Origin: an uncultured Eggerthellaceae bacterium
Lineage (GTDB): Bacteria; Actinomycetota; Coriobacteriia; Coriobacteriales; Eggerthellaceae
DNA length: 64,000 nt
Direction of reading: 5' to 3'
Assembly (NCBI GenBank): GCA_937892845.1
Contig: CALBGP010000001.1
Location: 129,106-193,105, forward strand
Part shown: positions 7,274 through 15,797 of the stretch, piece by piece
How positions within the stretch are numbered: position 1 is the stretch's first letter
How the letters are laid out: every line of letters starts with the position of its first letter
Translations under genes and position numbers: made by a program
The notes under the pieces: generated by a model
What the model was told of the DNA's origin: nothing
Database searches by the model: none
What the model saw: only the letters and a program-made list of their open reading frames with translations

Positions 7274-8959
7274 TCAGAAGATCGCCATACCCATCACGAC
7301 AAGAGCTCCCACAACGCCTACGAGGCTCTCACCGCCGATGATGCCCGAAGCCACAGCCAAGCCCATGCTCTGCTCCTCATCCTTCGTCTTACCGAGCCCT
7401 TGAGACTTCCGCGCCGCAAACGCATTGTAGGCCAGACGGATCATACCACCCAAAAACGCCGTGAAGCTCAAATAGAACGGCAGGTACACGCCAAGACCCA
7501 GCGTCATGCAGGGAAGCTTGAATGCCGCGAGCAGCAATCCGACGGCAATGCCGATGACGAATGCATTCATATCAGGTACGCCGCCCGCAAGCGCGGCAAC
7601 CACGGAGGCCTGCGCTGCGACAAACGTCTTATCGGCGCCGAACGCACCGGGTCCGTACGCGGAAAGAAGGGCCACGAGAACAGCGGAGGCGACAACGGCT
7701 CCGACAGTGGCTCCGATAGCCTGAGCAATCCATTGGTCGCGGGGATTCGTGCCAAGGATTGCGCCCGCACGGAAGTCATGCATGACATCGCCCGTCATAC
7801 CGCAGGCAACGGCGACGACCGCAGCGATGAGGAACATCGAAAGAAGGCTCATGTCGTGGCAGAAAACCTGCACCATGAGCATGACCATGACGCCGAAAAC
7901 CTCCATAGGGTCGATATTGGTCTGGCCAACGGACTGGCAGGCCATGAGAACGGCAAGCCACGCACCGAGCACCAGGAGAATCGAGGGGACAAGGCCCAAA
8001 CCCAAGAAGATGGCGCCGATGCATGCTATGAGAGCGCTGATCAGCGGAGCGCCGATGCCCAGGAATTTGCCCTTCGCGTCAACGGTCGTCCGAACATCCC
8101 GTCCAGCCGCATCCCTGCGAGACCGGACGGATGCAACGACGCTGGGAACAAGCTGAACAATCAGGACGCCCAGGCCCGCGCCGAACATGAGGCCCATACC
8201 GAGCGAAGACTTGATACCGCTGGCTGCGGCCAAATCCCACAGTCCCGCAGCAGTACCTCCCACCACGATGCCGAAATCACCGATGACCGCACCGATGAAC
8301 CACACAACGGCGGCAAGCGGTCCGATGATGAAGCCGACGCAGAACATCATTGGGGAATTGTAGATGCCGAAGGTAACACCAGGGATATTCACTCCCCCGG
8401 AGATAAGAGCAGGAAGTTTGAGGACATAATCCCTCAGAGCAGCATAAACGGCAGAAATCCCCATGAAGCCGAACAACGCTTTGCCCTGCTTGGAAGTGGC
8501 CTCATCAGAAGCCTTGAGGCTTTCCGCCGCAGCAACACCCATAGGATAAGGCAGGTCGGCCTTCTCGATGAAATGCTTGCGGAGGACGGCTGTGGCAACC
8601 AAGCCGATGGCCACACCCATCAAAGCGACGATGAGAATCTGCCAGAAACCGATACCTTCATCATTGCCGAGGATCCAGAATCCGGGAATGGTGAACGCAA
8701 GACCGCCCGCGACCATGGCGCCAGCACTCATGGCGGTATGGGTCACATTGGCCTCATTGAGGGTGGTTTTTCCGAACATCTTGAGGAAGAACAACGAAAG
8801 CAGCGCAGCGAAGATAATGGGCCACGGCAATGCGCCCAACTTCAATGCCACATAAAGAGAGCTTGCGGTGATTACTGCTGCGCCGATGGCTCCTATGACC
8901 ATGCCGCGAACGGTGAGCGCGGAACGATTCTTCTCGGGAGCCGGGTTTACTCCAGGCAC
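7274..8959 (-). CDS. OPT-family oligopeptide or metal-chelate transporter
   Basis: A 561-residue integral membrane protein with about 14 hydrophobic segments and family traits of the OPT superfamily, such as LYVALKLGALPWPIIFAALL near residue 35, NEANVTHTAMSAGA near 70 and DLPYPMGVAAAESLKA near 145. OPT proteins import small peptides or metal chelates. The start is GTG at 8959, preceded by AAGGGAAACCATC. It stands alone between the molybdoenzyme operon and the divergent crotonase gene. The substrate is unknown. Confidence 0.85.
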   Translation of the reverse strand: MPGVNPAPEKNRSALTVRGMVIGAIGAAVITASSLYVALKLGALPWPIIFAALLSLFFLKMFGKTTLNEANVTHTAMSAGAMVAGGLAFTIPGFWILGNDEGIGFWQILIVALMGVAIGLVATAVLRKHFIEKADLPYPMGVAAAESLKASDEATSKQGKALFGFMGISAVYAALRDYVLKLPALISGGVNIPGVTFGIYNSPMMFCVGFIIGPLAAVVWFIGAVIGDFGIVVGGTAAGLWDLAAASGIKSSLGMGLMFGAGLGVLIVQLVPSVVASVRSRRDAAGRDVRTTVDAKGKFLGIGAPLISALIACIGAIFLGLGLVPSILLVLGAWLAVLMACQSVGQTNIDPMEVFGVMVMLMVQVFCHDMSLLSMFLIAAVVAVACGMTGDVMHDFRAGAILGTNPRDQWIAQAIGATVGAVVASAVLVALLSAYGPGAFGADKTFVAAQASVVAALAGGVPDMNAFVIGIAVGLLLAAFKLPCMTLGLGVYLPFYLSFTAFLGGMIRLAYNAFAARKSQGLGKTKDEEQSMGLAVASGIIGGESLVGVVGALVVMGMAIF

Positions 8960-9354
8960 GATGGTTTCCCTTCAATCACGCGGCCGCCCTTTGCGGTCGC
9001 TGGTCAGAACATCCGTGAGCCGCACGAGTTTCCAGGCAAGTGGAAATGACCGCGGCTGCGCGGTCGGTGTGCGCATTATAGGCTCTCAACCCCGTCTTTC
9101 AAGAGTCATTGCGAAATTACTCGACAACTGGGGAGATTCTCGCAATTACTCATATACGAAAGTAATATTCCCAGCTCACAAGGATCTTCAACGGGAGTGA
9201 TTACGGTACTCACTTTAATGGTATTTCGGGAATACTAAAAAACAAGCGATGCCCCCAAAGGGCCTGCGAGCATATTCTGAACCACGGTATGAATCGATTG
9301 GATTCCAATCATTCGCCAAAAGGTATGTCTGAGATTCTTTATCAAGGAGGAGCA
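8960..9354. promoter_or_regulatory. Divergent control region between the OPT transporter and the crotonase gene
   Basis: 395 bases without a gene. AATTACTC occurs at 9115-9122 and again at 9144-9151 as a direct repeat, in an A+T-rich stretch (9105-9240). GATTGGATTCCAATC at 9296-9310 is a palindrome apart from its centre and lies 45 nt before the crotonase start. The left edge of this palindrome, TGAATCGATTGG, has a near copy in the divergent region at 21225. These are plausible operator sites; no clean -35/-10 pair was found. Confidence 0.4.
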
Positions 9355-10140
9355 ATGGCAGATTACTATGGCACCGACACCGTCGTGTCCGACCTTCGCG
9401 AGGACGGTCTTCTGATCATCCGCATCAACCGCCCCGAGGTTGCCAACGCACTGAACGGTGTTACCTCTCGCGCCATGGAGAACATCATGAACCAGGCCGA
9501 GCTTGACCCCGCGGTCCGCGCAATCATCGTCACCGGCACCGGCAAGGTGTTCTGCGCTGGCGAGGACCTCTCTGAGCTCTCTGAAGGCGGCGAATGCCAG
9601 ACCGTTACCGAGCATGGCTTCGGCGGCCTGACCGCACGCCTGTGCTCCAAGCCCGTCATCGCCGCATGCAACGGCTCCGCAGCTGGCGGCGGCATGGAAA
9701 TCGCTGTCTCCTGCGATATGGTCGTTGCCGCTGAGAACGCCAAGTTCGGCTGCACCGAAGTCGGCCTGGGCATCATCGCCTCCACCGGCGGTCTGGTTCG
9801 CCTCGCTCGCGATATCAACCGCAAAGACTGCATGGAACTGCTGCTCACCGGCAAGAAGATCAAGGCTCCCGAGGCCAAGGCTCTGGGTCTGATCAACTAC
9901 GTCGTGCCTGCAGAAGAAGTCATGGACAAGGCCATCGAACTGGCCGAGCAGTGCCTCAAGAACGCTCCTCTGGCACTCAAGTGGACCAAGTACATCGTGC
10001 ATGCCGCTTCCCAGATGTCCGAAGAAGACGCAATGCGCTACAGCGATGCCGCTTATCGCTTCCTCGAGAAGACCGCGGACGGCATCGAAGGCCCCGCAGC
10101 CTTCGTTGAGAAGCGCGAGCCCCACTGGCAGGGCAAGTAA
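9355..10140 (+). CDS. caiD: Enoyl-CoA hydratase/isomerase (crotonase), CaiD-like
   Basis: A 261-residue crotonase-fold protein, the same length as E. coli CaiD (crotonobetainyl-CoA hydratase). The oxyanion-hole segments are FCAGEDL (residues 67-73) and CNGSAAGGGMEIA (105-117). Glu115 and Glu135 (in TEVGLG) sit at the two usual catalytic positions. The C-terminus, GPAAFVEKREPHWQGK, resembles the CaiD end. The start at 9355 follows AAGGAGGAG. It would hydrate or dehydrate an enoyl/3-hydroxyacyl-CoA. It runs toward the caiABC-type operon and is separated from it by strong hairpins. The exact substrate is uncertain. Confidence 0.85.
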   Translation: MADYYGTDTVVSDLREDGLLIIRINRPEVANALNGVTSRAMENIMNQAELDPAVRAIIVTGTGKVFCAGEDLSELSEGGECQTVTEHGFGGLTARLCSKPVIAACNGSAAGGGMEIAVSCDMVVAAENAKFGCTEVGLGIIASTGGLVRLARDINRKDCMELLLTGKKIKAPEAKALGLINYVVPAEEVMDKAIELAEQCLKNAPLALKWTKYIVHAASQMSEEDAMRYSDAAYRFLEKTADGIEGPAAFVEKREPHWQGK

Positions 10141-10160
10141 TCGGAATCTGAATTCCGCAT

Positions 10161-10184
10161 CCTCCCTGCCTTCGGACAGGGAGG
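10161..10184 (+). terminator. Hairpin directly after the crotonase gene
   Basis: CCTCCCTG (10161-10168) pairs with CAGGGAGG (10177-10184), 20 nt after the crotonase stop. No T-run follows directly, so it may act with the larger hairpin just downstream. Confidence 0.5.
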
Positions 10185-10198
10185 TGTCCGAGAAGGGA

Positions 10199-10244
10199 AA
10201 CACCCCATGGCTGTCGGAGGGGTTCGAGCCATGGGGTGTTTTTA
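10199..10244. terminator. Bidirectional terminator between convergent crotonase and MBL-fold genes
   Basis: AACACCCCATGGCT (10199-10212) pairs perfectly with AGCCATGGGGTGTT (10227-10240), followed by a T-run on the plus strand. The AA at the left base gives a shorter T-run for the minus strand. It overlaps the last codon of the MBL-fold gene. Confidence 0.85.
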
Positions 10245-11381
10245 TTTCAGCCTATTGCGATTCGGAACGTAACGATAGACTCCATAGTCATCGAGAAGCC
10301 GGAGAACCTTCCCTTCCGCCATAAGATGCTGAAGCATCATGAACGCTTCAAGCAACGCATAGTAGCGAGACATGACCCCATGCTCTCGCCATTGATTCCC
10401 ATCTTCGCATCTAAGAAGCATCCTTGCTATCTGCTGACCGTTTGCAAACGGCGCTGACGCAACAGCGTCGTAGACCCTTTTGAGCTTGGCCTGCTTTTTT
10501 GCAACATTGGCCTCTATGACCCCATGAAACGATGACGCCGCGCACGAGGACACCCGAATACCACGCTCACCTTCAGCACCGCTTCGGGTCGCACATGGTC
10601 CTTCGAGAACGTCTCCGTGGCCGGGAAACGCATACGCAACGGAAAGCCCCCTCAGCTCCTCCAAAGTGCGAAGATATCGCTCAACGCCATCTTCGATACC
10701 GGGTTGAGAATCCAAAGAAGGAGCCGTATCCTCCAAGGCCGCATCGCCTGAGAACAAGATTCCCGTTCCAGCATCAAACAACGCAAGGTGATCCGCCGTA
10801 TGACCCGGCGTACGAACAACCCGGAAAGAAAGCGACCCTACATCAACCGTATCGCCTTCATCGACGAAACGCATGTTCAAGCTGCGTTTTTCAAGCTTCG
10901 CAGATTCTGAATTTGCAGCCGCATACGAGCAGGCATCGTCCAAAGAGACCCCCATGGCACGCAACCGCCTGATGAACAGCCCCTGAAGCCCCGCATCCTC
11001 CGTTCCGCGACGTCGGAAGGCTACTTCGCTCATGTAGAGAGGCGTAGAAAATCCCAGAACCTCGCAGAACAATTCAGCATGATCGAAATGCGAATGCGTC
11101 ATGAAAGCCTTCGCATGACGATGATCGAAGCCCACCGAACGCATCGCTTCAAGAAGCAGCCTTCTATTCCGAAGACCCTGTGCGCCCGAATCAACCATAA
11201 GCCATTCGGAGCAGCTTTTGAGCAGATAGCAATTCGACTCCCCTCCCCCAAGATTGGAGAACGGGAGCCTCACGCGATATATTTCCGGATCAGAGCATAC
11301 GCACTCACAGCATGGTTCGCAGCACAAAGGAACACATACCTCCTGCGGGATAAGATCAAACCTGATGCGCACCCCCGTCAC
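10242..11381 (-). CDS. Metallo-beta-lactamase-fold hydrolase with cysteine-rich N-terminus
   Basis: 379 residues. The MBL metal-binding motif is clear in MTHSHFDHAE (near residue 100), with TPGHTADHLALFD (near 190) and FPGHGD (near 250) supplying later ligands. The C-terminal 110 residues look like a helical or winged-helix extension seen in larger MBL hydrolases. The first 31 residues contain CVPLCCEPCCECVC, seven cysteines in 14, which is unusual. The start is GTG at 11381, 33 nt after the MFS stop, with only a weak ribosome site. As last gene of the cai-type operon it could be a thioesterase or ester hydrolase; the substrate is unknown. Confidence 0.8.
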   Translation of the reverse strand: MTGVRIRFDLIPQEVCVPLCCEPCCECVCSDPEIYRVRLPFSNLGGGESNCYLLKSCSEWLMVDSGAQGLRNRRLLLEAMRSVGFDHRHAKAFMTHSHFDHAELFCEVLGFSTPLYMSEVAFRRRGTEDAGLQGLFIRRLRAMGVSLDDACSYAAANSESAKLEKRSLNMRFVDEGDTVDVGSLSFRVVRTPGHTADHLALFDAGTGILFSGDAALEDTAPSLDSQPGIEDGVERYLRTLEELRGLSVAYAFPGHGDVLEGPCATRSGAEGERGIRVSSCAASSFHGVIEANVAKKQAKLKRVYDAVASAPFANGQQIARMLLRCEDGNQWREHGVMSRYYALLEAFMMLQHLMAEGKVLRLLDDYGVYRYVPNRNRLK

Positions 11382-11414
11382 GCGGAGATGCGCATCATCG
11401 ATACGAGAACGTAT

Positions 11415-12995
11415 TTAGCTGCGCTTGGCGCGAACCGCCGGGACATCTTCGATGGCGCTGGATTCGGCAAGCGAGAGACCCTTGGTCTCAGGAGCCAGGA
11501 AGAACGAAAGGACGAGGCCGAAAATCACCAGACCGGCAGCAATCATCATGGTCGGACCGATGCCGAACGATGCCAGGAAAATAGGCGTTCCGTAGGTTGC
11601 AATGATGGTGCCGATACGGCTGAAGCCGATGGCAACTCCCACTGCGGAAGCACGGACTTCCGTGGGGAAAAGCTCATTGGGATAGAGCCACTGCAAGATT
11701 CCCGGACCACCGCTGAAGAATGCATAGAGGCCGAAGGCGATGATGACGATCCATATCGGAGCATTGGGCCACACTCCAAGTATGGTCAAACCGACAGCCA
11801 TGAACGCCAAACTCAACAACACGAGCTTGCGACGTCCCATGGAGTTGAGCCAGAACATTGCAGGAATGGTTCCGATGAGGAAGAACAAGCTGACGGCGCT
11901 CTCGCCCAAGATGGCCTCTTGGCCTTCGCCCAAACCGAATGCGGTCATGATCTGAGGACCGAAGGTGTAGATGGCGTACATGGGAACAACCTGGCAGAGA
12001 ATGAACATGCCCAGGAAAACCATGCGCTTGAAATACCCGGACTTGAACAGCGTCTTGAACGATGTCTTGGAGGAAGTATCCTCGGGCTCAAGCTCAACAT
12101 CGTCGCCGAATACGCGATGAACAACCTCTTCGGCCTCCTCGGTGCGCCCCTTCTGGGCAAGCCAAAGAGGAGATTCCGGGATATCATGACGGCCGATAAG
12201 CAGAATGACACACGGAATGACAGCACTGCCGAGCATCCATTTCCATCCATCAGGCACAGAGTAGAGGAAGTACCCGACGAATGCGGCAACCGTAGCACCC
12301 AAATACCATGCCGCCGAGACTATACCCATGGAGATGGCCCTGTGTTTCTTCGGCGTAAACTCGGCAATGAGCGATGTGGCAATGGGGTAATCCGCACCGA
12401 CAAAGACTCCGATGAAGAAGCGCGCCGCTACAAGCTCCCATGCAGAATGGGCGAAGACGCTCAAAACCGAGAACAAGGCAATCGCGATGATATCGATAAT
12501 GAACATTTTCTTTCGACCGATGATATCGGTGAAGTAGCCGCCGATGATGGTACCCACAAGAATACCGACCATGACCGAAGCGCCGATAGCTGCGCTTTCC
12601 GCAGCGGTGAGGTTGAACATGGGGACAATCTGCGTCAACGCAACGCCGATAAGCGAGAGGACGTATCCGTCCAGGAACGAACCACCGCTCGAGAAGAAAG
12701 AGATCTTGCGCAGGAATGGCGTCATGGCAACGTCGTCGATGGTTTTCTTTGCCGCACGCTTGGTCTTCTCAGGGATTCGCTTGAAAGAATCGAGTACATG
12801 AGAGGGCTTCACGGTATCGCGAAGCTCCCGATATTCCCTATGGCGCCTCACATCGGGGCCTACATTGGGCAAAGGAGTCTCGGGCGACTCAGCAACCTGT
12901 TCCACGCAAGATACGCAATCACAGGCTTGCATGCTTTGGTCTTCCTCCCGCACAGGCGGGCTAACGACCTGGGTGTCTTTTTTGATTTCCGTCAT
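11415..12995 (-). CDS. MFS transporter, sugar/metabolite porter type
   Basis: 526 residues with twelve predicted helices. Signs of the MFS sugar-porter branch include GRKKMFIIDIIAI after helix 2, PESPLWLAQKGR in the central loop and a long cytosolic loop before helix 7. A hydrophilic N-terminal tail of about 100 residues precedes helix 1. The ATG at 12995 follows AAGGGAGAATC; the frame is open further upstream without a ribosome site. It lies between the MaoC-type gene and the MBL gene in the same operon, so it probably imports the pathway substrate or exports its product. Confidence 0.85.
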   Translation of the reverse strand: MTEIKKDTQVVSPPVREEDQSMQACDCVSCVEQVAESPETPLPNVGPDVRRHREYRELRDTVKPSHVLDSFKRIPEKTKRAAKKTIDDVAMTPFLRKISFFSSGGSFLDGYVLSLIGVALTQIVPMFNLTAAESAAIGASVMVGILVGTIIGGYFTDIIGRKKMFIIDIIAIALFSVLSVFAHSAWELVAARFFIGVFVGADYPIATSLIAEFTPKKHRAISMGIVSAAWYLGATVAAFVGYFLYSVPDGWKWMLGSAVIPCVILLIGRHDIPESPLWLAQKGRTEEAEEVVHRVFGDDVELEPEDTSSKTSFKTLFKSGYFKRMVFLGMFILCQVVPMYAIYTFGPQIMTAFGLGEGQEAILGESAVSLFFLIGTIPAMFWLNSMGRRKLVLLSLAFMAVGLTILGVWPNAPIWIVIIAFGLYAFFSGGPGILQWLYPNELFPTEVRASAVGVAIGFSRIGTIIATYGTPIFLASFGIGPTMMIAAGLVIFGLVLSFFLAPETKGLSLAESSAIEDVPAVRAKRS

Positions 12996-13026
12996 GATTC
13001 TCCCTTCGTCCGACGGAATGGGCGCA

Positions 13027-13078
13027 GCTCCCGGAAACGAAGGTGGGCAGATGAGGTTGCCGCATGCATCCCGGGAGC
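13027..13078 (-). other. Inverted repeat in the gap between the MaoC-like and MFS genes
   Basis: GCTCCCGG (13027-13034) and CCGGGAGC (13071-13078) form a perfect 8-bp stem around 36 nt. There is no T-run, so this looks more like an mRNA processing or stability element than a terminator. Confidence 0.4.
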
Positions 13079-13099
13079 CAAACACGCCATGTTATATTG

Positions 13100-13966
13100 T
13101 TATTCCCATTCAGCGATTCCGCTGCTCAAATAAGGTTTCGTTTGCAAACCGTCAGAATCGACCACCTTGAACCTGATCTCATGGTCAGAAACCTTCCACA
13201 TCTCCGTACGCAACCTTGCACCGGGAACCACAGGAGACGTGAAGCGGCATTTGAACCTCTTGAGGCGCTCAGGCTCGCCGGCAATCCAAGTTGAGATCAC
13301 ATGGCGCATGGCAACGCCGGCAGACGATACGCCATGGGCGATGGGGCGTGCCAACCCGGTCTGTTCGGTATAGGACCAGTCGATGTGCTGCTGATGCCAA
13401 TCGCCCATCATGCGATACACCAGCGGCCAATTCAGACCATACGTTTCCTCGTAAACGGCATCGGGCTCACGGTCCGGAATCTCAACTTTGTCCTTCGGAG
13501 GAAGCTCCCCGCCCCAGCCGCCATCATAGATGCAGCAGTCGTAGGTATCGACGGTGCAAAGATGCGTTCCGTCAGAGCTGTAGGATTTACCGACTTGCTT
13601 GGAAAGCGAACCACGTCCTTCCCCGCGATCCCAAATTGCTTCCTGGGTCACATACGTTTCAATATGGTCGGACATCTTGAAGGGAGCATGGAAGCGAACG
13701 TCGATTCCGTAATGCAGAGATCCTTCATAGTTGAATCCGTAATCGAGAGTGGTGGTCATCTCCTCGTTCACCGTCAAAGGCACGGCGAAGATGGGCAGCA
13801 CCTTGAGATCAGGATTTTCCGCATCCTTCTCGTTGACGTACTCCAAATCAACCTTGCCATCCCAACCTGCACCGCAACCCAACGCGCAGATCTCCAGGTC
13901 GCGGAACGTGTAATCCCGCACGAAAGGTCCAAAGGTCTTACCTACGATTTCAGTGCTGATAGCCAT
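13100..13966 (-). CDS. MaoC-like (hotdog fold) acyl-CoA hydratase
   Basis: 288 residues with the layout of double-hotdog 2-enoyl-CoA hydratases. The C-terminal half carries YRMMGDWHQQHID (residues 184-196). Asp189 and His194 fit the catalytic pair of the hydratase-2 motif, although the usual Asn-Pro between them is His-Gln. These enzymes interconvert enoyl-CoA and (3R)-hydroxyacyl-CoA, whereas crotonases usually handle the 3S form. It lies between the CaiC-like ligase and the MFS gene on the same strand. E. coli cai genes have no counterpart, so it marks this island as different. Confidence 0.82.
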   Translation of the reverse strand: MAISTEIVGKTFGPFVRDYTFRDLEICALGCGAGWDGKVDLEYVNEKDAENPDLKVLPIFAVPLTVNEEMTTTLDYGFNYEGSLHYGIDVRFHAPFKMSDHIETYVTQEAIWDRGEGRGSLSKQVGKSYSSDGTHLCTVDTYDCCIYDGGWGGELPPKDKVEIPDREPDAVYEETYGLNWPLVYRMMGDWHQQHIDWSYTEQTGLARPIAHGVSSAGVAMRHVISTWIAGEPERLKRFKCRFTSPVVPGARLRTEMWKVSDHEIRFKVVDSDGLQTKPYLSSGIAEWE

Positions 13967-14052
13967 GAAACTCCCCTTTCTCGCCCATCAGGGCCCGCAG
14001 GCCATCTGAAAGGTTCAAACCTATGCGCAATGCCTAAGCGCAATGAGCAGCG

Positions 14053-15651
14053 CTAAGACAATAGCTTCTTGGCAATTTTTCCCACACTGGTGTGAGGCAG
14101 CTCATCGACGATTTCCATCTGGGTGGGAACCTTGAACTCGGCCAGATTCCTACGGCAGAATGCGATGATCTCGTCAACGGTACTCTCTACCCCGGCATCG
14201 AAAACGATGAAGGCCTTGACAGCCTGATCGCGGATGGGATCGGGGACGCCGATAACGGCCGCCTCCTTGATGCCGGGAAAACGCATGAGAACATCCTCGA
14301 CCTCAGTTGAGGATATGTTTTCGCCCGCACGCTTGATCATGTTTGATTTGCGATCGACGAAATAGAACCAACCGCTCTCATCCATATAGCCCGTGTCTCC
14401 GGTGTGCATCCAACCGTCAGGCTCAATGGTCGCATCGGTGATTTCGGGCTTACGGTAATATCCCTTCATGAGGCTTATGCCCTTTATGCCGCGAATCATG
14501 ATTTCGCCGGGAGTGCCCGGCTCGACCTCGCGCCCCGACTCATCGGCGATTTTGACCTCATAGCCCAACCCCACTCGCCCGATCGAGGGCCAGTTGCACG
14601 GGCCGTAGGCAAGGTCGGTGAGAACCCAGCAGATGGATTCTGTCAATCCGTAACAGTTCTGCAGGCGCAGGGCGAAACGCTCTTCGAATGCAGCTTTCTC
14701 TTCATCTGAAATCGCAAGATAGTACTGAACGGAATGAACCGAGTGATCGCGCTCTGCGGAATCCTGCGGTTGAAGCATCATGGTTCGGGCCATCATGGCA
14801 ACAAGCTGGATGGCGGTGGCCTTGTACGCGCGAACCTGTTTCCAGAATCTGCGAGCGCTGTATTTTTCGATATAGATCAACGATGCGCCTGCGGTAAGGA
14901 CGGGCATGAGAGCAGCAGTCTGGAAATTGGAATGGAATGCGGGCATGGTAGTGAGAAGCCTGTCTTCGGAGGTAAGGCCGCACTGCCAGTCACCGAAAAT
15001 GCCGCCGAATATCATGTTGCCGTGAGTGAGCTCACAACCCTTCGGGGCTGAAGTAGTGCCGGAGGTGAAGATGATCATAGCATCATCAAGCGCATCGAGA
15101 TCAGGGCGATACGTCAGAATCTCGTCGCTCTTCGCGACCAAGGAATCAAAATCAACAGCACCGGGATAGAGATCGTTGCCCTGCGAATGACAGATGAGAA
15201 CGTGAGGCAGGCTATAGCGGACCTCGTCGCTGCCTTGACCGCACTGCACTGCCCCGCCATCAACGGCAGGACCATCAAGGTAATAGTACTGGCAATCAGG
15301 TTCTGCGATTACCGTATCGATGTCGCAAGCATCAAGAACGTAAGCGCACTCAGCTAGAGTGTGCTGCATATTGAGGGGAACGGAAACTGCCCCGATCTTC
15401 GCCAACGCGAAGACAACGGAGATGTACTCCGGGCAATTGTAGAGCTGAACGGCCACATTGGAGCCTTTGCGCACACCGAACCCCAACAGGGCATTTGCGG
15501 TTCGGTCGATAAGCTTGTTGAATTGAGCATAGCTGTAGCTGCGCTTGCTCCCATCGCAGCTTTCAAATGCAAGAAACAGATTCTCGCCGCGCGCAACGGA
15601 AAGTTTCTCCCAGAGGGATCGAAGGTTTTCATTTCCAACTATCGTGCTCAT
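14053..15651 (-). CDS. caiC: Acyl-CoA ligase (AMP-forming), CaiC-like
   Basis: 532 residues of the adenylate-forming superfamily. The P-loop IIFTSGTTSAPKG lies near residue 190 and the hinge/adenylate motif HTGDTGYMDESGWFYFVDRK near 415. The C-terminal lysine is in TSVGKIAKKLLS. It would activate a carboxylate to its CoA thioester with ATP. Position next to CaiB- and CaiA-like genes suggests the CaiC (betainyl-CoA ligase) role. The start is the ATG at 15651; an in-frame TTG two codons upstream is less likely. The Shine-Dalgarno is weak (GGCGGA at 12 nt), so it may be translated less than its neighbours. Confidence 0.82.
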   Translation of the reverse strand: MSTIVGNENLRSLWEKLSVARGENLFLAFESCDGSKRSYSYAQFNKLIDRTANALLGFGVRKGSNVAVQLYNCPEYISVVFALAKIGAVSVPLNMQHTLAECAYVLDACDIDTVIAEPDCQYYYLDGPAVDGGAVQCGQGSDEVRYSLPHVLICHSQGNDLYPGAVDFDSLVAKSDEILTYRPDLDALDDAMIIFTSGTTSAPKGCELTHGNMIFGGIFGDWQCGLTSEDRLLTTMPAFHSNFQTAALMPVLTAGASLIYIEKYSARRFWKQVRAYKATAIQLVAMMARTMMLQPQDSAERDHSVHSVQYYLAISDEEKAAFEERFALRLQNCYGLTESICWVLTDLAYGPCNWPSIGRVGLGYEVKIADESGREVEPGTPGEIMIRGIKGISLMKGYYRKPEITDATIEPDGWMHTGDTGYMDESGWFYFVDRKSNMIKRAGENISSTEVEDVLMRFPGIKEAAVIGVPDPIRDQAVKAFIVFDAGVESTVDEIIAFCRRNLAEFKVPTQMEIVDELPHTSVGKIAKKLLS

Positions 15652-15723
15652 GGTCAATCATTCCGCCAATCTAGCCATTCAGTCCTACCGGACAGAAAAA
15701 AAATCGTCAATCGCCCTTCTTCG

Positions 15724-15754
15724 CCGAGGAACCCGCAAATCGCGGGCTCCTCGG
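15724..15754 (-). terminator. Strong hairpin in the caiB-caiC gap (possible attenuator or internal terminator)
   Basis: CCGAGGA (15724-15730) and CCCGC (15732-15736) pair with GCGGG (15742-15746) and TCCTCGG (15748-15754), a 12-bp stem with one internal mismatch and a 5-nt loop. On the minus strand a run of eight T follows about 18 nt after the stem, too far for a textbook terminator. TTGACG lies just before that run and could be a -35 of an internal caiC promoter. Confidence 0.5.
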
Positions 15755-15797
15755 GTTCGAATCTTTGCAATCCGAATGAAAATTCGGAATTGAGAAG

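Noticed and set aside
11079..13133. A 684-codon plus-strand frame opposite the MFS and MBL genes
   Set aside because: Charged, repetitive composition without domains; the opposite strand has clear transporters and hydrolase motifs.
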